Source of the DNA: Paenibacillus_G sp049942825
GTDB lineage: Bacteria; Bacillota; Bacilli; Paenibacillales; NBRC-103111
Reading direction: 5' to 3'
Assembly: GCF_049942825.1 (NCBI RefSeq)
Contig: NZ_CP187970.1
Location: forward strand, 5,332,001 to 5,396,000
DNA: 64,000 bases
Positions 49,667-58,816 of this stretch are shown one piece after another. The position numbers and the translations under genes are program-made. Every line of letters begins with the position of its first letter. The first letter of the stretch is position 1. The notes beneath the pieces were generated by a model. That model did not search any database and was not told the DNA's origin. It was given only the letters and a program-made list of their open reading frames with translations.

Positions 49667-49909
49667 TTAAATTTCATTTAAATTTAAAAACTTGTTACAT
49701 ACCTTACAGTAATATAATATCTTTCTATTATAATGATTTCCATAAACAAAATCGTCCCCAGCAACTTTTTCCCAACCTATTGTAACCAATTCGTCCTTAT
49801 TGACTCTCCTAACTTTGCTCTTACATAGGGGACAATTTTTTTTATAGAACAGCAGGCGTATTAATTCTACAAAGCCTAACTCTAATTTAATAGATGACAT
49901 TCCCAACAC
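49667..49909 (-). CDS. Small zinc-ribbon protein in AT-rich islet
   Basis: Up to 80 residues. The start is GTG at 49909 or ATG at 49900 (MSSIKLELGFVELI); both have weak ribosome sites. Two CxxC pairs (NCPLCKSK and YYCKVCNKF) frame about 40 residues with GWEKVAGDDFVYGNHYNRKI, a zinc-ribbon layout. The gene and its flanks (about 49660-49990) are strongly AT-rich in a GC-rich genome, with AT-biased codons, which suggests recent transfer. No named family is recognised. Confidence 0.55.
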   Translation of the reverse strand: MLGMSSIKLELGFVELIRLLFYKKNCPLCKSKVRRVNKDELVTIGWEKVAGDDFVYGNHYNRKILYYCKVCNKFLNLNEI

Positions 49910-50046
49910 CGCTATTCTTTATTCTTTTTCTAACCCATATTAACATATCGAGATGATTTAAATCGTATTTCTCAATCTTCCCTTAGTACACACACTCTTT
50001 TCAGGCCCCAAGCACCGCCCAAGCCCCCGCAGGCCGAGTCCGCCCT

Positions 50047-50973
50047 TCACTTCCCTGCATAGAAGAGCAGGTAATCCTCCATCTTCGGTATCCAGTAATT
50101 CTTGTCATGGCCGCCGGGAGAATGGTGGTACTGGACGTCAATGTTCTTGGCCTTCAGCTTGCGGTACAGCAGCTCGGATCCCTCGAAGAACTTGTAGTTG
50201 TCCTGTTCGCCACAGTCGAGGTAGACGGACAGCCCGTCGAACTTCTCCGTATCCGCCAGGAGCAGGGGGTCCCGTGATTTCCGAAGCTCGGGGTCCGGAT
50301 ACAGCCAGTATCGGAGCCCGCCGGTGTTGAACCACTCCTCCATAAACAGTCCTGCACTGTGGCCTCCCGTTTTGCTATAAAGCTCCGGGTGCATGAAGGA
50401 CTGGTGAAGCGCAGCCCACCCTCCCATGGAGATGCCGCCGATATACCGCCGGCTCCGGTCTGCCGCCGTGCTATAGTGCGCATCCACATAAGCGATCAGG
50501 TCCTTGGTAAGATAATCCCCGTACCGGCCTTCATCATTGCAGTCTGCACAGGGCCTCCTCGCCGGCTGGTCGGATGAATTGAAGCCGAAGCTGTTGTCCA
50601 CGGCGGGTGAGACGATGATCAGCGGTTCGATCCGTCCTTCTCCCAGCAGCCGGTCGGCCGTCTTGTCCGCTTCCATTCCGGGAAGCCACGAATCTTCGTT
50701 CCTTCCGTGCCCATGCAGCGCATAGAGGACCGGGTACTTGGTTTGGGTACTGTATCCCGGCGGAAGGTAAATGTTGAATTTCATGTCCTTGCCGAGCGAT
50801 TCGCTGTAGAAGGTTACTTTCCTTACGTCCGGAGAGGAAGACAGCACCTCGGACCGGACGGGATCGGGAACGCTTTCCATTGGTCCCTCTGCAGGGGCTC
50901 CTCCTCCCGAACAGCCTGCCAACAAACAACAAGATAACAGGAAGCCTCCGGTCATACGGCGCCAGCTTTTCAA
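50047..50973 (-). CDS. Esterase-D-type alpha/beta hydrolase lipoprotein
   Basis: 308 residues. Lipoprotein signal peptide MKSWRRMTGGFLLSCCLLAG then C (Cys21). A hydrolase domain of the esterase D/feruloyl-esterase family follows: YLPPGYSTQTKYPVLYALHG (oxyanion region), nucleophile Ser in YIGGISMGGWAALHQSF, and a C-terminal His in HHSPGGHDKNYW. A Cys pair (RRPCADCNDEGRYG) lies before the nucleophile. It acts on the outer face of the membrane, perhaps on acylated plant polysaccharide or on lipids (inference). It is monocistronic; the leader 50974-51210 is AT-rich with nothing else called. Confidence 0.88.
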   Translation of the reverse strand: MKSWRRMTGGFLLSCCLLAGCSGGGAPAEGPMESVPDPVRSEVLSSSPDVRKVTFYSESLGKDMKFNIYLPPGYSTQTKYPVLYALHGHGRNEDSWLPGMEADKTADRLLGEGRIEPLIIVSPAVDNSFGFNSSDQPARRPCADCNDEGRYGDYLTKDLIAYVDAHYSTAADRSRRYIGGISMGGWAALHQSFMHPELYSKTGGHSAGLFMEEWFNTGGLRYWLYPDPELRKSRDPLLLADTEKFDGLSVYLDCGEQDNYKFFEGSELLYRKLKAKNIDVQYHHSPGGHDKNYWIPKMEDYLLFYAGK

Positions 50974-51210
50974 ACGTGATCTCCCCCTCGAAAACGCTGC
51001 TTAGCCCTGATGCTCTACCTTATTTTCTTCACAGCACATATATTACATAAATATCCAATAAATACATCCTGCGGCAGAACACTTCTCTTAAGAGGCGCAG
51101 CTCAAGCTGTGCAGATGCTGCCAATCCGCTGGCTCTCCAAAGTTCCGCTCACCCCAAGGGATGGAAGCCCCCACACTGCTGCAGTCCTCTCATCCCTCAT
51201 CTGACCGTCG

Positions 51211-51818
51211 TCACTCGCAGCCTCTGCCTCTCAGCCGACTCCCTGCCATCCGGAGCAGATCATCCAGCCGCCGGAAGACCTCCTCCGGGTTGATGTTGCG
51301 GCCCATCCGCAGCTGCTCGTCTGCAAGGCGCTGCCAGAACTCGCGGATTCCCTCCGTCACCCCGATGATAAACGGTTCCGCGGGAACGACCTTATCCACC
51401 CATAACTGATCTGGTATCAGCTCGGGCCACACCCGGAACCGCAGCCTTCCCCCGCCCAGCAGGTCCATCCCCATCCGGACCGGGTCGATCCCGTACATGT
51501 GTTCCGTATGGCCGTACCATAAGGTCTGCTCCAAGGCAGACAAGTAGTCCTTCCATACGCTGAGTGCGCTGGAAACATCAAATCCCAGCAGCTCCGCTCC
51601 CCGTCCCTGATGATGAGAGTCATCTGGATATGACGGATATCGCCATCATCTACCAGCCGTCTCACAGCTTCCCCATCCTCTAACCCATAGTAACTCAGCT
51701 CCGGGTGATGCTTATAGATGTGAGTCCACTGCTCCGCTCCATACTGCCGCTCCACCTCCGCGACGCTTTTGGCCCAATACAATTTGGCTTCGATCAGGGG
51801 TCCTCCCCCTCCTTCCAT
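51211..51818 (-). pseudogene. Hypothetical protein gene with a single frameshift
   Basis: From ATG 51818 the frame reads LIEAKLYWAKSVAEVERQYG and VRRLVDDGDIRHIQMTLIIR, then loses sense. The adjacent frame picks up as GAELLGFDVSSALSVWKDYL and SALEQTLWYGHTEHMYGIDP, continuing to the stop at 51211. One extra G in the G4 run (plus C 51599-51602) fuses them into a protein of about 202 residues. No family is recognised. The N-terminal ATG has a weak site, so the true start is uncertain. It could be a real mutation or a base-calling error. Confidence 0.65.
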
Positions 51819-51892
51819 TCATACACATGAGTGATGTCCGCTCGCCCCGCACTTCCCTGAATCCAGCCTCTCCCTCACGGGCGCCATACGAA

Positions 51893-51923
51893 AAAAGCCA
51901 AGGAACTCTCGTCCCCGGCTTTT
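51893..51923 (-). terminator. Weak intrinsic terminator of the small lipoprotein gene
   Basis: AAAAGCC and GGCTTTT pair as the outer stem, with a short inner GGA/TCC pair. T runs lie on both sides. It lies 12 bases past the stop at 51935. Confidence 0.5.
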
Positions 51924-51934
51924 CCCCCTGTATG

Positions 51935-52321
51935 TCACTGCTCGGTCTGCCGCTTCCGTGCGGCATCATACTGCTCGATCCAATCCGTGCCGGAAGCCCA
52001 AGCTTTCACGGGGCTTCTCTCCTGGAGGATGTCCTCGCCGGCTTTGGCCATAATCCAGCCCTGAAGCGAGCCCCCCTTCTCCCCGCGCAGCTCCTGCAGG
52101 AGATGCGGCAGCGCCTTGTCCCCCAGGCTGACAATCGCCTCGTAGCTCTGTCGCTCGGCTTTGATGTAATCCCCCGGATTGCTCGAGCTCTGAGCCGACG
52201 GAGCCGATGCGATCCGCTCCACGTTGGCTTCGATATTCTCCTCCAGCTGAGCGGATTCCCCGCCGCAGCCGCCAAGCAGCAGCATACCCGCGAGTCCCCA
52301 TACGATTCTTGACAGCTTCAC
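51935..52321 (-). CDS. Small lipoprotein, unknown
   Basis: 128 residues, GTG start at 52321 after AAAGGGGCGGG. Signal peptide and lipobox LLLGGC (Cys19). The mature part is hydrophilic and helical (QLEENIEANVERIASAPSAQ, then KALPHLLQELRGEKGGSLQG and WIMAKAGEDILQERSPVKAW). No domain is recognised. It lies downstream of the second two-component pair but is separated by 91 bases, so co-transcription is unclear. Confidence 0.75.
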   Translation of the reverse strand: MKLSRIVWGLAGMLLLGGCGGESAQLEENIEANVERIASAPSAQSSSNPGDYIKAERQSYEAIVSLGDKALPHLLQELRGEKGGSLQGWIMAKAGEDILQERSPVKAWASGTDWIEQYDAARKRQTEQ

Positions 52322-52412
52322 GAGCCCGCCCCTTTTCTCATCTTGGTCCCTTGCTTCAAAATAAATAGACGACCCTTCGGCCCAAAAGGTTCCAAGCCGA
52401 ACTATATGAAAT

Positions 52413-53972
52413 TCACGAAATCAGGGAGCGCTTGCTCCGGTATTCCATCGGCGTGATGCCCTCCATCTCCTTGAACACGCGGTTGAACTGCTTCGTATTC
52501 TCGAAGCCTACCTGCTCCGCGATCTCATAGATTCGGCCCTCCTCGCTTCCCAGCAGCTCCTTGGCCCGCCGAATCCGCACCTTTTTCAGGTAGCCGACGA
52601 AGTTCTCGCCCGTATATTCTTTGAAGGCCTGGCTGAAGTACGTATAGCTCAGGGACACATGATTGGAGACCATCGCCATATTGAGGTTCTTGGCGTAATT
52701 CTCTTCAATGTACTGCACCGCCCGCTTGATCTCCTTGTGGTCGGCATGGACAGCCCGGATCTTGGCAATATACTGGTCGAGCAGCTCCGTCAGCTGTTCG
52801 ACGGAATGCACATACTCATGGTATTGGTCAAAATGGTCGATCGAGCCCGCCTGCTTGTACAGCCGCAGGATATCGACCGATTCCTCGCCGTAGGCGTGGA
52901 ACACCTGATCGAAGACCAGCTCGTTCAGACTGCGGGAGACGGCCTCCACATAGGTTATGCCGTTCGTGCGAGCCGTCTTCGGATCGAGCACCTGCGAGAG
53001 CAGAGCCCGTACCTCCGGCGTTCGGCGCGTGCCAAGCAGGTTGGAGATGCGGCGGATGGACTCGAGCGGAACAAAGGGCGTCTCCCCGGGGGACGCCGCC
53101 TCGAAGCGGCGAACGCCACCGCCCGCGTACAAGAAGCCGGAGCGCATGGCGGTCACCGCCTCGAGATAGATCTGCCGGAGGGCAAGCTCCTCCTTCCGGC
53201 AGAGGCTGAGGCCCGCGCGCAGGGCGGAAGCGCTGCCATGAGCCAGCGCGGCCTCCAGCAGACGGCTGACCTCGGCGCCTTCCGCGAGCAGGACCAGGTT
53301 CCGGTCCTTGTCGAGCAGGACGGCCGCCCCGCGCAGCGTCTCCTGCGCCTCCTCCGGCAGCAGACGCTCCAGACGGGAGACGGCGTCCTCCAGACGGGCA
53401 GGCCGCTCGGCCGCCGGAAAGCGCAGCACCCCGGCCGCCCAGCCCGGTCCGAAGCCCCCGGCGCCGACCGACTCCAGCCGCTCCCTGACCTCGCTCTCCT
53501 CCATACCCGGGTGCATCAGGATATAGGCGAGCTGGCTGGCGCGCAGCGCATCGAACTGCCCGCTGCCTGCAAGCAGCCTGCTTGAGAGCTCCTCCTGCCT
53601 GAGCAGCTCCGTCTCCAGGCGCCGGAGTGCCCCGAAGAGCTCTTCCCGCACGATCGGCTTGAGCAGATAGTCCTTCACCTCGCAGTGGATCGCTTCCTTT
53701 GCGTAGGCAAAATCGTCATGCCCGCTGAGCACCAGGAGCAGCGGCCGGCGTTCCATCTCCCGGATCCGCTTCAAGAGCGCGATGCCGTCCATCTTCGGCA
53801 TGCGGATATCCGTGATCAGCAGGTCCGCCCCATATGCCTGCAGCTTCGCAAGCGCTTCTTCCCCGTCACCTGCGAGCTCGATCCTGTAGGCGCCCGGGAA
53901 TTCCCGCGAGATCATCGCGGAGAGACCGAGCCGGATGTTTTTCTCATCATCAACGATCATCAAGGTTCGCAT
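52413..53972 (-). CDS. Response regulator with AraC-type DNA-binding domain
   Basis: 519 residues. Receiver domain 1-120: DD8-9, phospho-acceptor Asp55 in DIRMPKMDG, Lys105 in LLKP. A poorly conserved middle of about 290 residues is rich in Leu/Arg/Ala. The AraC domain lies at about 415-519 (YAKNLNMAMVSNHVSLSYTY; second helix FENTKQFNRVFKEMEGITPM). It is the last gene of the importer operon 59785-52413, seven bases after the kinase stop. Presumably it is the activator of that operon. Confidence 0.92.
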   Translation of the reverse strand: MRTLMIVDDEKNIRLGLSAMISREFPGAYRIELAGDGEEALAKLQAYGADLLITDIRMPKMDGIALLKRIREMERRPLLLVLSGHDDFAYAKEAIHCEVKDYLLKPIVREELFGALRRLETELLRQEELSSRLLAGSGQFDALRASQLAYILMHPGMEESEVRERLESVGAGGFGPGWAAGVLRFPAAERPARLEDAVSRLERLLPEEAQETLRGAAVLLDKDRNLVLLAEGAEVSRLLEAALAHGSASALRAGLSLCRKEELALRQIYLEAVTAMRSGFLYAGGGVRRFEAASPGETPFVPLESIRRISNLLGTRRTPEVRALLSQVLDPKTARTNGITYVEAVSRSLNELVFDQVFHAYGEESVDILRLYKQAGSIDHFDQYHEYVHSVEQLTELLDQYIAKIRAVHADHKEIKRAVQYIEENYAKNLNMAMVSNHVSLSYTYFSQAFKEYTGENFVGYLKKVRIRRAKELLGSEEGRIYEIAEQVGFENTKQFNRVFKEMEGITPMEYRSKRSLIS

Positions 53973-53979
53973 GACTTTC

Positions 53980-55887
53980 TCATCCTCCTCCGGTTAACAG
54001 CTGGAACGGAAGCCGGAGGACGACCTCCGTATAGGCTCCTTCCCTGCTGTCCACTGCTATGCCGTACTCGGGGCCGTAATACAGCCGGACCCGCTGGTTC
54101 ACATTGCGCAGACCAATCCCGCTGCCCTCGGAATCCGGCCGGCCCGCTTTGCGGCGCTGCCGATAGAAGTCCTTGTCGTCCATCGGCAGCGTCTGCGTCA
54201 GCGCCTGCAGCTGCTCCCCGTTCATTCCGGTGCCGTTATCACGGATGCGGATGACCATCGAGCCCTCCTCCACTTCCGCTTGCACACGGACCGCCAGGGT
54301 TTCCCCGTCCTCCGGGCAGGAGGAGCCCATGCCGTGCTTCACCGCGTTCTCCACGACCGGCTGCAGCGACATTTTCGGCACCTTCTGCTCGAGATAGGCC
54401 GAGGGGACATCCAGCTCCAGCCGCAGCTTACCGTCATACCGGACGTTCATAATCGCCATGTAATTGCCGATATGCTGCAGCTCGTCGGCCAGCCGGACAT
54501 AATCGCTGGTCCACTTGAGGTTGTAGCGCATCATACCCCCCAGCGACGTCAGCGAATCCGAGATCGTGTACTGCCCTTCGATCTCCGCCAGCATCTTCAG
54601 GTTCTCGAGCGTGTTATAGAGAAAGTGGGCATCGATCTGGTTCTTCAGCGAATGCAGCTCGGCCTCCTTGGTCGCCGCCTGCTTGTTCACGGCGTCCGCG
54701 ATCAGCTCGTTAATCTTGCGCAGCATAAGACGGAAATGGTGGGCGAGCTCCCCGACCTCCCCCCCGCCGTGAATATCCACATCAAAATGAAAATTCCCCT
54801 GCCGCACCTTCTTCATCGAATCCTGCAGCACGTGCAGCTTCTTCAGAATCAGGGAGAGCAGGAAGTAGGTCGTCACCGCCAGCAGCGCGATCAGCGCCAC
54901 ATTGGCAAGAATGATCCGGTTGCGGGTCTCTCTCAGCTCGGACAGCGGCTCCTTCAACGAGACCACGTTGACCATCTTAGCCTCCAGGCGCTCGAGCGAC
55001 GCGAACACGGCCAGATAGGGCCTCTCCCCGCTCTTGAATTCGAAGCTGCCGCTCTGCTGTCCGCTGCGGCCGCGCAGCTCCCGAAGCAGCTCCGCCTGAT
55101 CCAGCTCCTGCATGAGGCCCGTATCCTTCTTCGTATGCATTCGGCCCATGCCGTCCAGGATCAGCATCTGCGACTGGCTGTCCGGCAGAGATGAGAACGT
55201 TTTCGGAAATATATCCTCGAACAGCATATCGACCTGAACGATCCCCGCGTGACGGGGTCCATGGGGGGCGATCACCCGCAGCAGAGACACCTTGCCGTGT
55301 GCCGCCAGGTTCTCCGACCCCGTATGCTGGATGAGATCCCGGTCTGATTCCTCGAAGACCCAGGACACCTGTCCCGGGTGGTCGAGCACCAGCTCGTACC
55401 AGGGCTCCGCCGCAATTCTCGATTCCTGAAGAAACACCGGCCACATTTCCTTGACGTTCGGATTGCTCGAGAACAGCCGGATATGCGCGATGTTCGGGTT
55501 ATTGAACTGCAGGCGCAGCAGGTTGTCATACGCTCCCGTGCGGAAGTCGATGAGTTCGCTGACCTCCAGCTCCCGCGGACTCTGCAGGTATTCCTTCACC
55601 CTTTTGTCGGAATCCACCAGCTGGGCCGTCCGCTCCATCGTCTCCATCTGGCTGCGGATATTCACCGCTTCGACCTCCAGCATCGACTCGTTCGTCTTCA
55701 CGATATCGCGGAGCTTGTTCTTATAGAACACGTTGAACGTATAGAGCGACAGCAGAAGGATCGGGATCAGAATAATAACAATATACGAGGCGATCAGCCG
55801 GGTCTGCAGCGAGATACCCCCGGCCTTATAGGCGATTCGGGCCTGCCAGTCCTTCAGTCTCTCTCTTATGCTTCCGACAGCGTTCAT
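53980..55887 (-). CDS. Membrane sensor histidine kinase (YesM-like)
   Basis: 635 residues. TM1 at about 31-53, extracellular sensor at about 55-322, TM2 at about 325-348, HAMP, His_kinase with His421 and HATPase_c. The phospho-acceptor motif reads QIDAHFLYNT: the proline before the His, nearly invariant (NPHFLYNT) in this family, is Ala, with Asp in place of Asn. The ATP-lid region has LQPVVENAVKHGM and GIGLRNVNQRVRLYYG. It is encoded downstream of the binding-protein gene in one operon with two permeases and a regulator. ATG 55887. Confidence 0.92.
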   Translation of the reverse strand: MNAVGSIRERLKDWQARIAYKAGGISLQTRLIASYIVIILIPILLLSLYTFNVFYKNKLRDIVKTNESMLEVEAVNIRSQMETMERTAQLVDSDKRVKEYLQSPRELEVSELIDFRTGAYDNLLRLQFNNPNIAHIRLFSSNPNVKEMWPVFLQESRIAAEPWYELVLDHPGQVSWVFEESDRDLIQHTGSENLAAHGKVSLLRVIAPHGPRHAGIVQVDMLFEDIFPKTFSSLPDSQSQMLILDGMGRMHTKKDTGLMQELDQAELLRELRGRSGQQSGSFEFKSGERPYLAVFASLERLEAKMVNVVSLKEPLSELRETRNRIILANVALIALLAVTTYFLLSLILKKLHVLQDSMKKVRQGNFHFDVDIHGGGEVGELAHHFRLMLRKINELIADAVNKQAATKEAELHSLKNQIDAHFLYNTLENLKMLAEIEGQYTISDSLTSLGGMMRYNLKWTSDYVRLADELQHIGNYMAIMNVRYDGKLRLELDVPSAYLEQKVPKMSLQPVVENAVKHGMGSSCPEDGETLAVRVQAEVEEGSMVIRIRDNGTGMNGEQLQALTQTLPMDDKDFYRQRRKAGRPDSEGSGIGLRNVNQRVRLYYGPEYGIAVDSREGAYTEVVLRLPFQLLTGGG

Positions 55888-56112
55888 AGGGAGTCCAGCT
55901 CCGTCCTTTCGTGCTTCAATGTAACCTTGGCAGCGTCCGGCTCCCCCAAGGATCCGGGCGAGTCTCCAGACACGGTCTTCTCCGGATGGCTACTATTCTA
56001 AACCACAAGCCCCCTTATGGGAAGATCTTCCCCTGGTCATCCGGGACGGGAGCAGCACCGCAGCTCCAGAATCGCCCCTTCATACTAACACTCTCCCCTC
56101 CCTGCTGCGAAA

Positions 56113-56147
56113 CGCCAAAGGAACCCGGGAATCCCGGGTCCTTCGGC
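56113..56147 (-). other. Intercistronic hairpin after the binding-protein gene
   Basis: CGCC-AAAGGAACCCGGG-AAT-CCCGGGTCCTT-CGGCG folds into a stem of some 15 bp with one bulge. On the minus strand it is followed only by GTTTCG, so full termination is unlikely. Its place between the abundant binding protein and the kinase suggests partial termination or mRNA stabilisation. Confidence 0.55.
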
Positions 56148-56164
56148 GCTTGAGGGCATGAATA

Positions 56165-57817
56165 TTATTTCATAAACTGCTCAAGCTTCTTCACATTCTC
56201 GTCGTACTTCTTTTGCTGGTACGCCTTCACCTTGTCATACCCTGCGCTCTGGCGGTCTTTCAGGAACTTCTCGAAGAGCTGGTCGAACTCCGCATCACTC
56301 TTCGCGAGCAGCAGTTTCGGCAGCGCCTTACTGAACGTCTGGGCGATCTTGTTCTGGGCGATGCCCTCCTCGGAGGTGCCGGTCGGATTGATCTGGTCGA
56401 ACTGCGAGAAACTCTTCGTCTTCCCCTTCGTCCAGTCCTCCAGCTGCTTGAACGGCTCCACCGCCGGCGGCGTCCACTGCAGGTTCATGTTCGTATCCAT
56501 AAGCATCCAGAAGGTGTGGGAGGCGCCGTATTTCTTATCAAAGGCGGAGCGGTCCTTGTTCAGCAGCTCCAGCACCTCGGGCTTGAACTGGTCCTTGCCG
56601 TCGATCGTGTCGTAAGTAACACCCTTCTCGCCGAGATACATATCCTTCTGTCCTTCCTCGCTGAGCAGATAAGTCAGGAAGCGGATCGCTCTCGCCTTGT
56701 CCTTGACGTCCTTGGAGATCAGCGTCACCGTCCAGCCGGAGATCGCAGGTCCGGCCAGCGTCGGCGGGTCGAGCTTGCTGTTCGCAGGGCCGTCCACCGC
56801 AATGTACACGGAGTTCGGATCCTTGGCGAACAAGGCGTTCTGCTGTGCGGTAAAGTCACTGCGCTGGTACATCATCGCGAAGTAACGCCCCTGCGAGATC
56901 TTCTCTTCCATCTGCGGGCGCTTGTCGATGAAGATGTCCTTGGCGAGCAGGCCCATTTCATTCGCCTTGCGGAAAGTCTTCAGCCACTTCAGATACTCGC
57001 TGTCCGTGTACCGGTCGTAGAGCTTGCCATCCTTCTCCATCGGAATCGCGAGGAAGTTCTGCAGGAAGCCTTCCAGGGAATAGTTGCCGGTCTCCGTGAA
57101 ATCATGCATCCCCAGCGGAATGAGCGGCTGCCCGTTCACCTCGGGGAACTTCTCCTTGGCCGCCTTCAGCGCATTCACGAAGCCTTCCGGCGTCCGCATA
57201 TCAGGCCTGCCGAGCGCCTCGTACATATCCTTGCGGACCACGAAGGTCTGAATCGACGTCTGCTTGTCCCCGAACTTCTGGTAGTCCTTCGGCGAGGACG
57301 AAGCGTTCGGATACCCGTAGACATTGCCGTCCGGCTGGGTATACCAGCTCACCTTGGCAGGGTCGGCCACCTTCACGAAGTACGGATCGTACTGCTCCGA
57401 CAGCTTGTTCAGCGGCAGCACGAGGCCGCCCTCGATCATTTTTTTCACGTTGTCCTCGTACCATCCGAGCGTGATAAAGTCCGGGAGCTTGCCCGAGGCG
57501 ATCATCGTATTGAGCTTCTCGTTCTCGTTGCCCGCCGGCACGATGAAGTTAAGGCTCACGCCGGTCTTCTTCGTAATGTACTGGGAGGTCGGATCGACGC
57601 CCCACTTGTTCGGGAACCAGGAAAAGTTCAGATACCAATCGAAGGTGATCGGCGAAGTATCCGCCTGCCAGCCCGGCGAATTCGGATCGGCGGCGACCGG
57701 AGCGGCCTTCCCCTCCTTGGCCGGCGCCTGGCTTTCCCCTCCGGTATTCGAGCAGGCCGCCGTGAAGACAAGAGCGCCGCTTAGGAGCAGGGTCAACATG
57801 GAGCGTGTTTTGCGCAT
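56165..57817 (-). CDS. Solute-binding lipoprotein of the LplA/YtcQ type
   Basis: 550 residues. Lipoprotein signal MRKTRSMLTLLLSGALVFTA then AC (Cys22). The large solute-binding fold begins PITFDWYLNFSWFPNKWGVD and contains LPDFITLGWYEDNVKKMIEG and the long C-terminal region typical of Paenibacillus LplA-like proteins, which are longer than MalE. It works outside the cell with the two permeases encoded just upstream. The substrate is unknown; relatives are tied to plant-cell-wall oligosaccharides. The gap to the upstream permease gene is 57 bases. Confidence 0.92.
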   Translation of the reverse strand: MRKTRSMLTLLLSGALVFTAACSNTGGESQAPAKEGKAAPVAADPNSPGWQADTSPITFDWYLNFSWFPNKWGVDPTSQYITKKTGVSLNFIVPAGNENEKLNTMIASGKLPDFITLGWYEDNVKKMIEGGLVLPLNKLSEQYDPYFVKVADPAKVSWYTQPDGNVYGYPNASSSPKDYQKFGDKQTSIQTFVVRKDMYEALGRPDMRTPEGFVNALKAAKEKFPEVNGQPLIPLGMHDFTETGNYSLEGFLQNFLAIPMEKDGKLYDRYTDSEYLKWLKTFRKANEMGLLAKDIFIDKRPQMEEKISQGRYFAMMYQRSDFTAQQNALFAKDPNSVYIAVDGPANSKLDPPTLAGPAISGWTVTLISKDVKDKARAIRFLTYLLSEEGQKDMYLGEKGVTYDTIDGKDQFKPEVLELLNKDRSAFDKKYGASHTFWMLMDTNMNLQWTPPAVEPFKQLEDWTKGKTKSFSQFDQINPTGTSEEGIAQNKIAQTFSKALPKLLLAKSDAEFDQLFEKFLKDRQSAGYDKVKAYQQKKYDENVKKLEQFMK

Positions 57818-57874
57818 GGTCGGTCAGTCCCCTTCGTTATGTAATCGGATTCATACCTGTGATGAGCGGTAAGC

Positions 57875-58762
57875 TCAGCCCTTGATCGAGCCGATCATGA
57901 AGCCCTTGACAAAATACTTCTGCAGGAACGGGTAGACGAAGATGATCGGCAGCGTGGTCACCACCATCGTCGCCAGCTTGATCGACTGGGACGTGACATT
58001 CTTCGTAATCCCGCCCGGCGCCGCGGCCATCATCTGGTTGGAGCTCGACTGGGCGACCACCCGGTACAGGTACGTCTGGATCGGCTGCAGCTCCTGGTTG
58101 TTGATGTAGATCATGCCGGTAAAATAGTCGTTCCACTGGTACACTCCGTGGAACAGTGCGATCGTCGCCACCACCGGCATGGAGACCGGAAGCACGATGC
58201 CCCAGAAAATCCGGAAGTCGTCCGCCCCGTCGATCTTCGCCGCCTCCTCGAGCCCCGCCGGAATCTCGCGGAAGAACGCCAGAAAGATGATCAGGTCGAA
58301 GAAGTTGAACATCGCGGGGATGATATACACCCAGAAGCTGTCGAGCAGTCCGAGATCGCGGATGAGCAGATAGGTCGGGATGAGCCCGCCGCTGAAGAAC
58401 ATCGTCACCGTGCCGAGGAACATGTACAGCCGCCGTCCGACAAGCTCGCGCCGGGAGAAGGCATAAGCGACCATCGCCGTGAAGAAGACATGCACTGCGG
58501 TGCCGATAACCGTCTTGGCGACCGTAACGCCCATCGCCTTCATAATCCCGCTGTTCGCAAAGACCGCCTCGTAGCTCTCCAGCGAGAAGACCCGCGGCCA
58601 GAAGTAGATGCCTCCGCGCATGGCGTCGGCTCCGTCATTGAACGAATTGACGAGCACATACCAGATCGGATAAAGGGTAATGGAGCAGACAAGCAGCATC
58701 AGCAGGATGTTGAATCCGTCGAACACCGCTTCCCCTGCGGTTCTGCGCCGCAGACTGAGCAT
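57875..58762 (-). CDS. Carbohydrate ABC transporter permease, YtcP/LplC type
   Basis: 295 residues, six membrane helices. Start GEAVFDGFNILLMLLVCSIT, then LYPIWYVLVNSFNDGADAMR. EAA loop GLEEAAKIDGADDFRIFWGI then VLP (about 183-205). C-terminus YPFLQKYFVKGFMIGSIKG, the family ending. MalG-side partner of the YteP-type permease upstream. ATG 58762 after AAAGGAGGAAA. No ATPase gene is present, as for the first importer. Confidence 0.92.
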   Translation of the reverse strand: MLSLRRRTAGEAVFDGFNILLMLLVCSITLYPIWYVLVNSFNDGADAMRGGIYFWPRVFSLESYEAVFANSGIMKAMGVTVAKTVIGTAVHVFFTAMVAYAFSRRELVGRRLYMFLGTVTMFFSGGLIPTYLLIRDLGLLDSFWVYIIPAMFNFFDLIIFLAFFREIPAGLEEAAKIDGADDFRIFWGIVLPVSMPVVATIALFHGVYQWNDYFTGMIYINNQELQPIQTYLYRVVAQSSSNQMMAAAPGGITKNVTSQSIKLATMVVTTLPIIFVYPFLQKYFVKGFMIGSIKG

Positions 58763-58816
58763 GGTGGATTTCCTCCTTTCCTTTGCGCGCCGTTTTTACG
58801 AAAGAGTTTCGCAAGA

